A stretch of 38,735 nucleotides of DNA from Actinomycetes bacterium (GCA_022601275.1 JAHZIT010000059.1:1-38735); one strand, 5' to 3'. Counted from the first letter of the stretch, positions 16,325-27,578 are shown. Translations and numbers: made by a program. The notes: generated from the sequence alone by a model not told the origin.

Positions 16325-18022
16325 ATGCCCTCAGGTCCTGATATCAAGCCCCGCAGCCGTGACGTCACAGACGGCCTCGAGAAGGCCGCGGCCCGCGGAA
16401 TGCTGCGGGCGGTGGGCATGGGTGACGAGGACTTCGCCAAATCGCAGATCGGTGTCGCGTCGTCGTGGAATGAGATCACCCCCTGCAACCTGTCGCTGGA
16501 CCGTCTCGCCAAAGCCGTCAAGGAGGGCGTGTTCGAAGCTGGTGGCTTCCCGATGGAGTTCGGCACCATATCGGTGTCCGACGGTATTTCGATGGGCCAC
16601 GAGGGCATGCACTTCTCGCTGGTATCGCGTGAGGTCATCGCCGACAGCGTTGAAACCGTGATGCAGGCTGAACGTCTGGACGGCTCAGTGCTACTCGCAG
16701 GCTGTGACAAATCGCTGCCCGGCATGCTGATGGCCGCCGCGCGGCTGGACCTCGCCAGTGTCTTTCTCTACGCGGGATCGATCCTGCCCGGCCGCGCCAA
16801 GCTGGCTGACGGAACCGAGAAGGACGTGACGATCATCGACGCGTTCGAGGCCGTCGGCGCCTGCGCCCGCGGGCTGATGCCCCGCGAGGACGTCGACGCC
16901 ATCGAGCGGGCCATCTGTCCGGGCGAAGGCGCCTGCGGCGGCATGTACACCGCCAACACGATGGCGTCGGCCGCCGAGGCTTTAGGGATGTCGCTGCCCG
17001 GGTCCGCCGCCCCGCCCGCCACCGACCGTCGCCGCGACGGCTATGCACGCAAGAGCGGTATGGCCGTCATCGAACTGCTGCGGCGCGGCATCACCGCCCG
17101 CGACATCATGACCAAGGAAGCGTTCGAGAACGCGATCGCGGTGGTGATGGCGTTCGGCGGCTCCACCAACGCGGTGCTGCACCTGCTGGCCATCGCCTAC
17201 GAAGCCAATGTCAAGCTCACTCTCGAGGACTTCACGCGCATCGGTGCCAAGGTTCCGCACCTGGCTGATGTGAAGCCCTTCGGCAAGCACGTCATGTTCG
17301 ATGTCGATCGTATCGGCGGCGTGCCGGTGATCATGAAGGCGCTGCTGGATGCGGGCCTCCTGCACGGCGACGTGCTGACGGTGACCGGCTCGACCATGGC
17401 CGAGAACCTCGCGCACATCGCTCCGCCAGACCCGGACGGCAAGGTCCTGCGGGCGCTGGACAACCCGCTGCACCCCACCGGCGGCATATCCATCCTGCAC
17501 GGCACGCTGGCCCCCGAGGGCGCCGTGGTCAAGTCGGCGGGCTTCGACTCGGACATATTCGAAGGAACCGCAAGGGTTTTCGAGCGAGAGCGAGCTGCTC
17601 TCGACGCGTTGGAGGACGGGACGATCACCCAGGGCGACGTCGTCGTGATCCGATACGAAGGCCCTAAGGGCGGTCCGGGAATGCGAGAGATGCTGGCAAT
17701 CACCGGTGCGATCAAGGGTGCGGACCTCGGCAAGGACGTGTTGCTGATGACCGACGGCCGGTTCTCCGGCGGCACCACGGGGTTGTGCGTAGGACACGTC
17801 GCACCGGAGGCGGTCGACGGCGGTCCGATCGCGTTACTGCGCGACGGTGACCGAATCCGGCTCGACGTCGGCAAGGGCACATTGGATGTGCTCGTCGACG
17901 CCGACGAGTTCGATTCCCGCAGGTCGGATTTTCAACCGCTGCCCCCGCGATACACGACCGGGGTACTGGCCAAGTACACGAAGCTGGTCGGCTCGGCGGC
18001 CACGGGCGCAGTCTGCACTTAG
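16325..18022 (+). CDS. ilvD: Dihydroxy-acid dehydratase
   Basis: 565 residues. It dehydrates 2,3-dihydroxy-isovalerate and 2,3-dihydroxy-3-methylvalerate, the penultimate step of valine and isoleucine synthesis. Likely 2Fe-2S ligands are C54 (WNEITPCN), C127 (AGCDKSLPG, with the adjacent Lys129) and C204 ([13 protein letters not shown]). The C-terminal [11 protein letters not shown] motif is present. ATG at 16325 is chosen because it gives the usual N-terminus; the frame extends upstream across the RicR operator without homology. The gene ends GAVCT then TAG, and those 18 bp are repeated three more times downstream. Confidence 0.96.
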   Translation: MPSGPDIKPRSRDVTDGLEKAAARGMLRAVGMGDEDFAKSQIGVASSWNEITPCNLSLDRLAKAVKEGVFEAGGFPMEFGTISVSDGISMGHEGMHFSLVSREVIADSVETVMQAERLDGSVLLAGCDKSLPGMLMAAARLDLASVFLYAGSILPGRAKLADGTEKDVTIIDAFEAVGACARGLMPREDVDAIERAICPGEGACGGMYTANTMASAAEALGMSLPGSAAPPATDRRRDGYARKSGMAVIELLRRGITARDIMTKEAFENAIAVVMAFGGSTNAVLHLLAIAYEANVKLTLEDFTRIGAKVPHLADVKPFGKHVMFDVDRIGGVPVIMKALLDAGLLHGDVLTVTGSTMAENLAHIAPPDPDGKVLRALDNPLHPTGGISILHGTLAPEGAVVKSAGFDSDIFEGTARVFERERAALDALEDGTITQGDVVVIRYEGPKGGPGMREMLAITGAIKGADLGKDVLLMTDGRFSGGTTGLCVGHVAPEAVDGGPIALLRDGDRIRLDVGKGTLDVLVDADEFDSRRSDFQPLPPRYTTGVLAKYTKLVGSAATGAVCT

Positions 18023-18076
18023 GGCGCGGTCTGCACCTAGGGCGCGGTCTGCACTCAGGGCGCGGTCTGCACTTAG
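18005..18076 (+). repeat. Four 18-bp tandem units beginning at the end of ilvD
   Basis: GGCGCAGTCTGCACTTAG (18005-18022, last six ilvD codons with stop) is followed without spacer by GGCGCGGTCTGCACCTAG (18023-18040), GGCGCGGTCTGCACTCAG (18041-18058) and GGCGCGGTCTGCACTTAG (18059-18076). All units are in phase; three carry TAG, one CAG. Confidence 0.95.
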
Positions 18077-18101
18077 CGACCGAAGCGCACCAGGCGGGCG
18101 G

Positions 18102-18503
18102 TTAGGTCGCGCCGACGGCGATGCGTTCGATGCGCCGCAGTGCGATCTGAAGCACCGCCAGGTAGGCAGGCGCCCACCGGGGGGCGCTCATCCAGGCGCG
18201 ACAACCTGGGCCATCGGCTTCCACTCCATGCTGGGTAGCGGGCACGCCGGCTACCCGCCATCCCCAGCTCCGGCCGGGGTCGAACTCCGAGATGACGAAG
18301 GGCAGCGAGACGCCGACCGGCGTCCAAACCCGCCCTGTCGCGCCCAACTCGAAATCCCCGCCATCGAGTTCCGCCCGCGTCACCGACGGGCCCCATTCGG
18401 GCCAGAACTCGAGTCCGACGAGTATGCGCCACACCACTTCCGGCGATGCATCGATCTGCCTGTCCACTCTCCACACCACAGATGAGTACCCAACCAGAGC
18501 CAT
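18102..18503 (-). CDS. SRPBCC (polyketide cyclase-like) protein
   Basis: 133 residues with the START/SRPBCC opening (VDRQIDASPEVVWRILVGLEFWPEW), a hydrophobic central sheet and a C-terminal helix. The fold binds lipids or aromatic ligands in the cytoplasm; substrate unknown. ATG at 18503 with GAGG upstream is the best start, because the open frame beyond it is antisense to the methyltransferase repeats. It lies between ilvD and the methyltransferase, convergent with ilvD. Confidence 0.75.
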   Translation of the reverse strand: MALVGYSSVVWRVDRQIDASPEVVWRILVGLEFWPEWGPSVTRAELDGGDFELGATGRVWTPVGVSLPFVISEFDPGRSWGWRVAGVPATQHGVEADGPGCRAWMSAPRWAPAYLAVLQIALRRIERIAVGAT

Positions 18504-18535
18504 CCGAACACCTCGGGTTCCGGCGCACGTTTTCG

Positions 18536-18643
18536 CTATTGGCCGAGGGCCACCTATTACCCGAGCGCCACCTATTTGACGAGCGCCGCCCATTCGCCGA
18601 GCGCCGCCCATTCGCCGAGGGCCACCTATTTGACGAGGGCCAC
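18536..18643 (-). repeat. Six 18-bp tandem units beginning at the end of the O-methyltransferase gene
   Basis: On the minus strand the last six codons, GTGGCCCTCGTCAAATAG (18643-18626), are followed by five contiguous variant copies: ending TGG (18625-18608, 18607-18590), TAG (18589-18572), TAG (18571-18554) and TAG (18553-18536). All are in phase with the gene. Four of six units carry TAG. Confidence 0.95.
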
Positions 18644-19336
18644 CGCGAAGCCGTCCCAGCCTTTGGCGCCAACCGTCTGGATGGCGGCGGTTTCCAGCCT
18701 CGGGTGGGCGCCCATCATGACGAGCATGTCGTGTACCGCCTGCGCCTGCTGATCGCCGGGATCTGGATCGAGTACCCGGCCGTTGCGGGCGATATTGTCG
18801 ACGACGATGGTTGTGCCCGGCCTGCCCAAGGTGATCGCCCACTCCACATAGGCGATGTTGTTTTCCTTGTCGGCGTCTATGAAGACCAGGTCGAATAGGT
18901 CGCCGCGCTGCTGCAGCTGCGGCAACGTGTCCAGCGCGGCGCCGACGATCACCTCCACCCGGGCATTGACCCCGGCGTACTCGAGGTTGCGCCGCGCCAA
19001 CTCGGCGTGGGCGGACTCGCGCTCCAGGGAGACGACCACCCCCTCCGGTCCGACCGCGCGGGCCAGCGCGATGGTGCTGTAACCGGCCAGTGTGCCGATC
19101 TCGAGCACCCTGCGGGCACCAGCGATCCTCACCAGCAGCGACAACAGCTTGGCATGCTGTGCCGACACCTCGATCGCAGGCATTCCAGCCGCCAAGCCCG
19201 TCTCTCGGGCCGCCTGCAGCGGGCCGTCCTCGGTGTGCAGGACACGGTCGAAAAGTTCATCGAGCGAGACCCAATCGGGCGCAGTCACGGCTTCGACGTT
19301 ACCGCGCATCCAGCTATCCGCTGTCCGCGCGATCAA
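18626..19336 (-). CDS. SAM-dependent O-methyltransferase (Rv0187-like)
   Basis: 236 residues, class I Rossmann methyltransferase of the catechol/caffeoyl-CoA type. SAM motif I is VLEIGTLAGYSTIAL; the metal-binding region FIDADKENN and VDNIARNG follow. These enzymes methylate catechol-like or acyl-phenolic hydroxyls with a divalent metal; substrate unknown. TTG at 19336 overlaps the upstream stop (TTGA) and has GGAAGGAAGG just upstream; ATG at 19309 is an alternative. Third gene of a DUF2786/metallohydrolase operon. The stop seeds an 18-bp repeat array. Confidence 0.88.
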   Translation of the reverse strand: MIARTADSWMRGNVEAVTAPDWVSLDELFDRVLHTEDGPLQAARETGLAAGMPAIEVSAQHAKLLSLLVRIAGARRVLEIGTLAGYSTIALARAVGPEGVVVSLERESAHAELARRNLEYAGVNARVEVIVGAALDTLPQLQQRGDLFDLVFIDADKENNIAYVEWAITLGRPGTTIVVDNIARNGRVLDPDPGDQQAQAVHDMLVMMGAHPRLETAAIQTVGAKGWDGFAVALVK

Positions 19337-19824
19337 CGCACCCCTTCCTTCCCATAGACAACCCGCAACACGTATGCGACCTCGGGGCCCATCACCGTCG
19401 CCGCGAGCTCGCAGAACGTGGCGACGAACGCGTGTCCATGCGGCGGATCGGAATTCGCCAGATGGTGCGCAATCTCATGCAAAATCACCAGTTCCCGCAG
19501 CGCCCAGACTGTGCGCCCCTCGGGAACCGCGATCGTCGCTTCACTGTCCACGCGCTCGTAATGCGCTGCGGTCGCGCCACTTCGGGGTCGCACCCGCAGC
19601 GGCCCAGCATCTGGCCAGCGCTTGCGCACCAGTGGCCGGGACAAGACCTGGCCGACGTAACGTTGGACCGCTGGCACCGAAGCGAAACGCGCCTCCGGGG
19701 GCAGCGTCAATCGAGTACCGAAGAAATCCACCACAGGGTCGCCGTGTTCTGCGGCCCGATCGAACAGGGTGCGAACGAATTCCTCTGCAGCATATACTTT
19801 TGCGCGCTGCGAGTCCCGTGTCAC
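19333..19824 (-). CDS. Putative zinc metallohydrolase (TIGR04338 / Rv0185-like)
   Basis: 163 residues. A zincin motif HEIAHHLANSDPPHGH (HExxH then a third His ten residues on) is the only catalytic signature; it recalls minigluzincin-like SprT or phage-type peptidases. No signal peptide. The GTG start at 19824 overlaps the DUF2786 stop (GTGA) and the stop overlaps the methyltransferase start, so all three are translated together. Substrate unknown. Confidence 0.82.
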   Translation of the reverse strand: MTRDSQRAKVYAAEEFVRTLFDRAAEHGDPVVDFFGTRLTLPPEARFASVPAVQRYVGQVLSRPLVRKRWPDAGPLRVRPRSGATAAHYERVDSEATIAVPEGRTVWALRELVILHEIAHHLANSDPPHGHAFVATFCELAATVMGPEVAYVLRVVYGKEGVR

Positions 19825-20573
19825 CTCTCCAGCGCGGATCGCGCGCCGGCCAGCTCGGAGTTGCCGCCCAGCTTGGCGCGCCGGCCCGCCCGGTCACCTG
19901 CCCGGCGGGCCGCCGACGAGTAACCTGCGGTCGCGCTCGTCGCACGCCACGTTCCCCGGGCCCGGGAAGCCTGGCGATAGTAGTTCTTGAGTTCTAGATC
20001 CTTGTTGCGCAACGCAATCGCAGATCCCGGGATTTCGGCAGGCCCCTCAGTGGCGTCGCGTTGGGCCTGCTCGCGTGCCTCCACCAGCCGACGTCCGACC
20101 CTGGCCCCGAACGCAAGCTGGAAGTTGATTCGTGCGGTGATCGTGGGAGTGGGCCGGTGCGCACCTGACGAGATGTATTCCTTGGAGGCGCGGACCATCT
20201 GCGTGACGAGGCTGGTGTAGAGCGCGTGGCCGGCATCGATGTCCTCGGAGAAGCCGTAGGCGTAGACGAAGGTCGAGTTCGACGCAACGTCGCATTTGAC
20301 GTCGTTGGCCGCCGCGATCACGACGAAAAGCTGGACATAGGTGCGTAAACCCCGAGCGCCTGCGTCACCGATGGTGATGGTGCGTTGCACTGGCGTCTGC
20401 GCCTTCGTGCGTTTATCCGTATGCGACCGTGCCACGGCAAGGTCGATCGACGCCGCGGTGGCCAGGCGTTGCGCGGCCACCATGAAAGCGTCGGCTTCGT
20501 GTTGGTTGTCGGTACCCTCAGCCTGGCGCAGCAGCGCCGCGATCCGGGCCAGCATCTTGTCGTCGGTGCTCAT
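19821..20573 (-). CDS. DUF2786 protein (Rv0184-like)
   Basis: 250 residues (M. tuberculosis Rv0184: 249). The N-terminal DUF2786 helix pair (MLARIAALLRQAEGTDNQHEADAF at 7-30, KLLxxA type) is clear; a mixed alpha/beta middle and an Arg/Ala/Ser-rich basic C-terminal tail follow. ATG at 20573 is preferred to the longer frame. Function unknown. First gene of the three-gene operon. Confidence 0.85.
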   Translation of the reverse strand: MSTDDKMLARIAALLRQAEGTDNQHEADAFMVAAQRLATAASIDLAVARSHTDKRTKAQTPVQRTITIGDAGARGLRTYVQLFVVIAAANDVKCDVASNSTFVYAYGFSEDIDAGHALYTSLVTQMVRASKEYISSGAHRPTPTITARINFQLAFGARVGRRLVEAREQAQRDATEGPAEIPGSAIALRNKDLELKNYYRQASRARGTWRATSATAGYSSAARRAGDRAGRRAKLGGNSELAGARSALER

Positions 20574-20665
20574 GGTTGCGAGGCTAGCTGAGCGGTATGA
20601 CGTTTCATCAGCAGCAGTATCCCGGTCCCCACAGCGGTTTTCATCCACCGGTACCGCTAGCTCGG

Positions 20666-23065
<2,400 letters not shown>

Positions 23066-23084
23066 GGCGCCAACCTATCGGAAT

Positions 23085-23118
23085 ACATGACACGTCATCC
23101 ATGTTGTCGCTGTCATGT
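23085..23118. promoter_or_regulatory. Inverted repeats, probable MarR operator between marR and pirin
   Basis: ACATGACA (23085-23092) and TGTCATGT (23111-23118) are perfect 8-bp inverse copies; inside the first arm starts a second palindrome, ATGAC-AC-GTCAT (23087-23098). The repeated TGTCAT/ATGACA half-sites fit a MarR dimer site. Binding is inferred from position. Confidence 0.55.
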
Positions 23119-23159
23119 CGGCCACCTAGGCTGACAAAGACTCCCGAGGAGTGATCGCA

Positions 23160-23942
23160 GTGACCAGCCCCCCGAGGACCAGCGCCCCGAGCAACCTCGA
23201 TATCCGGCGCGCCGACGAGCGCGCCGGCACCAAGCTCGCCTGGCTGGATTCCCGGCATTCGTTCTCATTCGGTAACCACTACGAACCCGACAACACCCAT
23301 CACGGTCTGCTGCTGGTCAACAACGACGATGTCGTCAAGCCGGGCAGCGGATTCGACACCCATCCACACCGCGATATGGAGATCGTGACCTGGGTGCTGC
23401 GTGGTTCTCTGGTGCACCAGGACTCTGCCGGACACTCGGGAGTCATCTACCCCGGGCTGGCTCAGCGAATGTCGGCGGGTCGCGGAATCCTGCACTCGGA
23501 GAAGAACGACTCCTGGACGTTGACCGGCGAGCAATCCCACAGCGAACCAGTACATTTCGTGCAAATGTGGGTAGTGCCCGACGAGTCGGGACTCACGCCG
23601 GGCTACCAGCAGGTCGAAATCGATGACGAGCTGCTGGGAGGCAATCTGGTGACCATCGCTTCCGGCATGCCCCGGCACAGCGAGACGGCCGCGATCCAGA
23701 TCGGGAATCGCCACGCCGCACTGCATGGTGCGCGCCTGCAGCCGGGCCAGAGCGTCGAACTGCCCGCCGCGCCTTATCTGCACCTGTTCGTGCCGCGCGG
23801 TCAGGTCACCCTCGAGGGCGTGGGGCCGTTGTTCGAGGGGGACGCGGTCCGGTTCACCGCCGCCGGTGGTCAGCGCGTCACCGCCGGCCAATCCGCGGAA
23901 GTCCTGATCTGGGAGATGCATGCAGAACTCGCTGCGGCATAA
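23160..23942 (+). CDS. Pirin (Rv0181c-like, quercetin-dioxygenase type)
   Basis: 260 residues, bicupin. The N-terminal metal site is recognisable: FDTHPHRDMEIVTWVLRGSLVHQDS and GRGILHSEKND. Pirins are non-heme iron cupins; bacterial members such as YhhW open quercetin or tune central metabolism. GTG at 23160 is preferred to the frame start at 23151 because GAGGAG (23146-23151) then lies 8 nt upstream. Divergent from MarR. Its end overlaps the next gene by 23 bp. Confidence 0.9.
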   Translation: MTSPPRTSAPSNLDIRRADERAGTKLAWLDSRHSFSFGNHYEPDNTHHGLLLVNNDDVVKPGSGFDTHPHRDMEIVTWVLRGSLVHQDSAGHSGVIYPGLAQRMSAGRGILHSEKNDSWTLTGEQSHSEPVHFVQMWVVPDESGLTPGYQQVEIDDELLGGNLVTIASGMPRHSETAAIQIGNRHAALHGARLQPGQSVELPAAPYLHLFVPRGQVTLEGVGPLFEGDAVRFTAAGGQRVTAGQSAEVLIWEMHAELAAA

Positions 23943-25245
23943 GCGAACCGCTGGGCTCCTGCTGGGTGCGGCACTGCTCGCGGGGTGCGCCGACACCCCG
24001 GCACCGCAGGCGACGTCACCGACTTCGACCAAGACTCCGTCGGCTCTGCCGCCGGACGCCGGGTCCACCGAGGTGACGGTTGGAGTCGATCCGGATCGCG
24101 CCGCTGCACCGTTCGACGAGCCGCGCCGGGCGGTGGTGCCGAACGGGTGGACGCTGTCGGTCTGGGCCCGCACGTCCAAACCGCGCCTGGCAGCCTGGAG
24201 CCCCGACGGGGACCTGCTGGTGTCGGTCCCGAGCGCCGGCAGGGTGCTTCGGTTCGCTCCCTCCGCTGAGGGACCCCCGGAGGAATCGGTACTGCTCGAC
24301 GGCCTTGATCAACCGCACGGCCTGGCTTTCTCGGGGTCGACCCTCTATGTGGCAGAAAGCGATCAGATCGACGCATACGACTACGCCGCCGGATCGGCCA
24401 CGAATCCGCGGATCGTGGCCGGCGGACTGCCCGACGCCCGAAGCCCCGAATTGCGCGGCGCCTATTCACACGCGCTGAAGAGCGTGGCGGTGGGCCGTGA
24501 CGGCGCGGTGTACTTCTCCATTGGCTCGACGGGCAACATCTCGGCATTCGACCGCACCGCCGACCCGCCCCGAGCGACGATCATGCGGGTGCCGCCGGGC
24601 GGCGGTCCGGCAGCACCGTTCGCCACCGGCGTCCGCAACGGCACCGGACTTACGGTGGCGCCCGACGGCGCGCTGTGGACGGCGGTCAACGGGCGGGACA
24701 ACGTCACGTTCCCCGAGCCGGGTCCCGACTACGGGCGGGTCATCGCCGACTATGTGGCCGAACACCCGCCCGAACAGCTGGCCCGGTTGACTCCCGGCCG
24801 CGAACTGGGCTGGCCGTACTGCAATTCCGACAGCGGTGCTTCCGGCCCGGCGGATCTGCCCTTCATCCGGGACGTGCAGACCAACCCCGACGGCACGCTG
24901 ATGGACTGCGCGTCGCTGCCCAACGTCGAGCAGAGCTTCGGCGCACACTCGGCGCCGCTCGGGCTCAGCTTCGTCGACGGCGGCTTGCCCGAGCCCTACG
25001 CGCACGGCGCACTGGTCGGCGTCCACGGGTCGTGGAACCGGCAGCCGCCGCGCGCACCGGAAGTGTCGTTCTACCCGTGGCGCGGCGGCGATCTGGACAA
25101 CCAGCAGACACTCGTCGGGGGATTCCAGGCGGACGACGGGTCGCGGTGGGGCCGGCCGGTCGCTGCGGTAGCCGGGCCCGACGGGGCGGTCTACATCACC
25201 GACGACGCCGCAGACGCCATCTACCGGCTGGCGCCGCCCGGTTAG
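23920..25245 (+). CDS. Glucose/sorbosone dehydrogenase-like beta-propeller lipoprotein
   Basis: 441 residues. A lipobox LLAGC (C23) anchors it outside the membrane; a disordered Pro/Thr-rich linker follows. From about 75 the repeats of a six-bladed propeller appear (LLVSVPSAGRVLRF, DQPHGLAFSGSTLYVAES, LTVAPDGALWTAVNGRDN, PVAAVAGPDGAVYITDDAAD), as in PQQ-dependent sorbosone dehydrogenases. A redox role is plausible; whether PQQ is bound cannot be seen. Start ATG at 23920 follows GGGAG by 4 nt. The TAG stop overlaps the convergent gene stop (TTAG). Confidence 0.85.
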   Translation: MQNSLRHKRTAGLLLGAALLAGCADTPAPQATSPTSTKTPSALPPDAGSTEVTVGVDPDRAAAPFDEPRRAVVPNGWTLSVWARTSKPRLAAWSPDGDLLVSVPSAGRVLRFAPSAEGPPEESVLLDGLDQPHGLAFSGSTLYVAESDQIDAYDYAAGSATNPRIVAGGLPDARSPELRGAYSHALKSVAVGRDGAVYFSIGSTGNISAFDRTADPPRATIMRVPPGGGPAAPFATGVRNGTGLTVAPDGALWTAVNGRDNVTFPEPGPDYGRVIADYVAEHPPEQLARLTPGRELGWPYCNSDSGASGPADLPFIRDVQTNPDGTLMDCASLPNVEQSFGAHSAPLGLSFVDGGLPEPYAHGALVGVHGSWNRQPPRAPEVSFYPWRGGDLDNQQTLVGGFQADDGSRWGRPVAAVAGPDGAVYITDDAADAIYRLAPPG

Positions 25246-25688
25246 CCGCGCGTGGTCATCAACTGGTTGAGGACGGTGGTCAACTGCTTCACGGTGTCGT
25301 CGGCGATCTTCTCGAAAGCCAGCTTCATCACCGGGTTCAACAGCATGGCGACACCGTGCATGTCGAGATCGGCAACGTAGGTGATCGCCGATCCGGCCTC
25401 GGCGGGGTCGACGGTGATCGTGTCTGTTGATGTCGCTGAGTTGTTCTTTCCCACGAACACCATTCTGCGGTCGGAAAGTTCCTCGAGCTTGTAGGTGAGT
25501 TCGGCGGTGAAACCAAAGATCTTCGACACGTTGTGCCAGCACGCACCCACGCTGACAGGACCGCTGTCGACCCGCTCACAGCTCTGGGTGCCCGGATCCC
25601 ACTGCACGGCGTTCCCGAAATCCTTCAGGTAGTCGACGACGACTCGCGGCGGGGGCTGGACGTTGAATTTGCGTGACACGCTTGGCAT
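25242..25688 (-). CDS. SRPBCC family protein
   Basis: 148 residues: opening beta-strand and helices PRVVVDYLKDFGNAVQWDPG, long antiparallel sheet, and a C-terminal amphipathic helix (KLAFEKIADDTVKQLTTVLNQL) typical of SRPBCC ligand-binding domains. No catalytic motif. It shares a 4-nt overlapping stop (TTAG) with the convergent dehydrogenase and is divergent from the LprO-like gene. Ligand unknown. Confidence 0.85.
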   Translation of the reverse strand: MPSVSRKFNVQPPPRVVVDYLKDFGNAVQWDPGTQSCERVDSGPVSVGACWHNVSKIFGFTAELTYKLEELSDRRMVFVGKNNSATSTDTITVDPAEAGSAITYVADLDMHGVAMLLNPVMKLAFEKIADDTVKQLTTVLNQLMTTRG

Positions 25689-25807
25689 TAGTTTTTTCTA
25701 CCCGATTTCGGCGAGCTCACCCCGTCGATTTTGTGACGAATCCGCGACATCAGCAAACGACCGCGCGGTCGGACTGCGACCGGAACGTGATGGCGCTGTG
25801 ACGAAAG

Positions 25808-25835
25808 TTGACAGTGTGTCTGCTGGGATTACTGT
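25808..25835 (+). promoter_or_regulatory. SigA-type promoter for the LprO-like gene
   Basis: TTGACA (25808-25813), a 16-nt spacer and TACTGT (25830-25835) lie 48 nt before the GTG at 25883. The perfect -35 hexamer is the main support. Confidence 0.5.
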
Positions 25836-25882
25836 TATCTTGTCGCCTTCCTCCGCCGCCCATCTGCCGTTAGGAGCCGCCG

Positions 25883-26974
25883 GTGCCGACTCCAGCCGCA
25901 AACTTCACACGCATCGCCCTGGGCGCCAGGGCCATCGCCGTGGCGTTGGTGTGGGCGGTAGTCGGCACCTTGACGGGCACCCCGGTCGCCGCGGCAGCCG
26001 GCGCGCGCGAGTTGCTTGCCGGCGCCATCGCGAACACCAAGGGCTCCTACCTCGTCTACAACTTCGGCAACGGATTCCCGGCCCCGATGCTCAACGCGGC
26101 CGGCGATTGGTACGAGAAGAACAACGGTGGTCGGCTGATGATCATCAAGGCGGCCTCTCGGCGCATCACTCCGCGGCTGCTCGTCGACTCACACAACGGC
26201 TACCAGGCTCGCTGTGAACGCGATCCCCGCGCCCGTACCAGCGAAGGCCTCTGGCAGGCCTCGGAGATCTACTCGCCGCTGCAAGCGTGGCATGCGCTGG
26301 GCCAACCGACGATCGCGATCAACGCCAACTTCTTCGACGTGCGCGGCCAACAGGGGGGGTCGTGGAAAGCGACCGGGTGCAGTTCTCCGCTGGGCGCTTA
26401 TGTCGACAACACCCGCGGGTTGGGGCGCACCAACACCGTGGTCACCGGCACGCCGGTCTACGCGGGCAAGCAGGGTCTGTCCGGTGGGAACGAGAACTGG
26501 CAGGTGCTGTCCACGATGATCATGCCGGTGGCCGGAGCGCCTTTCGTGGTGCCGCCGAAGCACCTTGAGGACTACGACGCGGCATCGCCGGTCATCAATG
26601 ACCTACTCGACAAGGGCACCCGATTCGTCGCCGTCGCCGGTATCGGGCTACTGGCCCCGGGAGACACCGAGCAACTCAACGACCCGGGCCCCAGCGCGGC
26701 ACGCACGGCCATCGCCTATGCCAGGGGTCGTGACGAGATGTACGTCTTCCAGGGCGGCAGTTACACCCCCGACCAGATCCAGGACCTGTTCCGCGGTCTG
26801 GGTAGCGACACCGCCGTGCTGCTCGACGGCGGCGGGTCGTCGGCGATCGTGCTGCGCCGCGACACCGGCGGCATGTGGGCCGGCGCGGGCGCTCCGCGAG
26901 GTTCGTGCGACACCATGGCGGTGCTGTGCGATTCACGTGAGCGGGCCCAGCCTGCCTGGCTGGGCTTCAACTGA
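25883..26974 (+). CDS. lprO: Secreted phosphodiester-glycosidase-like protein (LprO orthologue by position)
   Basis: 363 residues (LprO, Rv0179c: 369). A signal sequence (hydrophobic 16-34, cleavage near VAAAAGA) is followed by an NAGPA-type domain: AINANFFDV, FVAVAGIGLL, RTAIAYARG and LLDGGGSSAIVL. Such domains remove N-acetylglucosamine or related sugars from phosphodiesters. No cysteine lies near the signal end, so unlike its M. tuberculosis name it does not look like a lipoprotein here. GGAG precedes the GTG start. Convergent with the Mce-associated genes, as in M. tuberculosis. Confidence 0.8.
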   Translation: MPTPAANFTRIALGARAIAVALVWAVVGTLTGTPVAAAAGARELLAGAIANTKGSYLVYNFGNGFPAPMLNAAGDWYEKNNGGRLMIIKAASRRITPRLLVDSHNGYQARCERDPRARTSEGLWQASEIYSPLQAWHALGQPTIAINANFFDVRGQQGGSWKATGCSSPLGAYVDNTRGLGRTNTVVTGTPVYAGKQGLSGGNENWQVLSTMIMPVAGAPFVVPPKHLEDYDAASPVINDLLDKGTRFVAVAGIGLLAPGDTEQLNDPGPSAARTAIAYARGRDEMYVFQGGSYTPDQIQDLFRGLGSDTAVLLDGGGSSAIVLRRDTGGMWAGAGAPRGSCDTMAVLCDSRERAQPAWLGFN

Positions 26975-26987
26975 GGCGCAGCGCCGG

Positions 26988-27578
26988 TCAGATCACCTGA
27001 ACAAGGTTGCTGATCTTCCAGTGCTGTCCCTCTTTGACAGCGGTTGCGACCCAGCGACTTCCGATTTCCTCGGTCGACTCCCCGTCCGGCGTCGCCTTCG
27101 CGATCTTCGTCGCGAGCAGCACATCGGCGCTGCCGTTGTCGTTCCATCGCTGCACCCCGGCTTCCAGCACCGTCCCCGCTGTGGGCTCGGAGCGAGCTAC
27201 CCGAGCCAGAATCTCCTCCCGCTTCGCTTCGAACAACTTCGCGAACTCACCGGTGCTCAGGGCTAGGACACGGTCGGCGTAAGCGTTGGCGTCCAACGGA
27301 TCGAGGGTCGTGTACGTGGTTATGAATTCGCGCGCGGAGCCCAGCGCCGCGGCATCGTTGAGCGCCGCCCGGCGGTCGGCGTCATGGCGGACGAGTATCA
27401 GGGCGCCCGCTGCGATCGCAGCCGACATCACCACCGCTGACATGACCGCTACCAGGGCAAGCCCCCATCGCGACGCGGGTCCAGGTGAAACCTGGAAATA
27501 GTCCGGGCTGACCGAATCCCTAATGTCATCATCCCTAATGTCATCACCGTCTCCGCCTACCCTGCGTCGCGGGCTCAC
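26988..27578 (-). CDS. Mce-associated membrane protein
   Basis: 196 residues from GTG at 27578, which overlaps the RDD gene stop (GTGA). A charged cytoplasmic tail with a DDIRD duplication, one membrane helix (about 38-62) and an extracytoplasmic NTF2-like domain (SAREFITTYTTLDPLDANAYADRVLALSTGEF, ending HWKISNLVQVI) are the hallmarks of Mce-associated (Mas) proteins such as Rv0175, Rv0177 and Rv0178. They stabilise Mce lipid transporters. No Mce genes are present in this operon. Confidence 0.85.
   Translation of the reverse strand: MSPRRRVGGDGDDIRDDDIRDSVSPDYFQVSPGPASRWGLALVAVMSAVVMSAAIAAGALILVRHDADRRAALNDAAALGSAREFITTYTTLDPLDANAYADRVLALSTGEFAKLFEAKREEILARVARSEPTAGTVLEAGVQRWNDNGSADVLLATKIAKATPDGESTEEIGSRWVATAVKEGQHWKISNLVQVI
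27516..27545 (-). repeat. Perfect 15-bp coding duplication
   Basis: ATCCCTAATGTCATC occurs twice back to back (27516-27530, 27531-27545), encoding the doubled acidic DDIRD-type motif near the N-terminus of the Mce-associated protein. Confidence 0.85.

Noticed and set aside
18005..18643. CRISPR array
   Set aside because: Units are contiguous without spacers, 18 bp long and coding-derived; no cas genes.
18504..18842. Long Arg/Gly-rich N-terminus for the SRPBCC protein
   Set aside because: It is the out-of-frame reading of the methyltransferase end and its 18-bp repeats.
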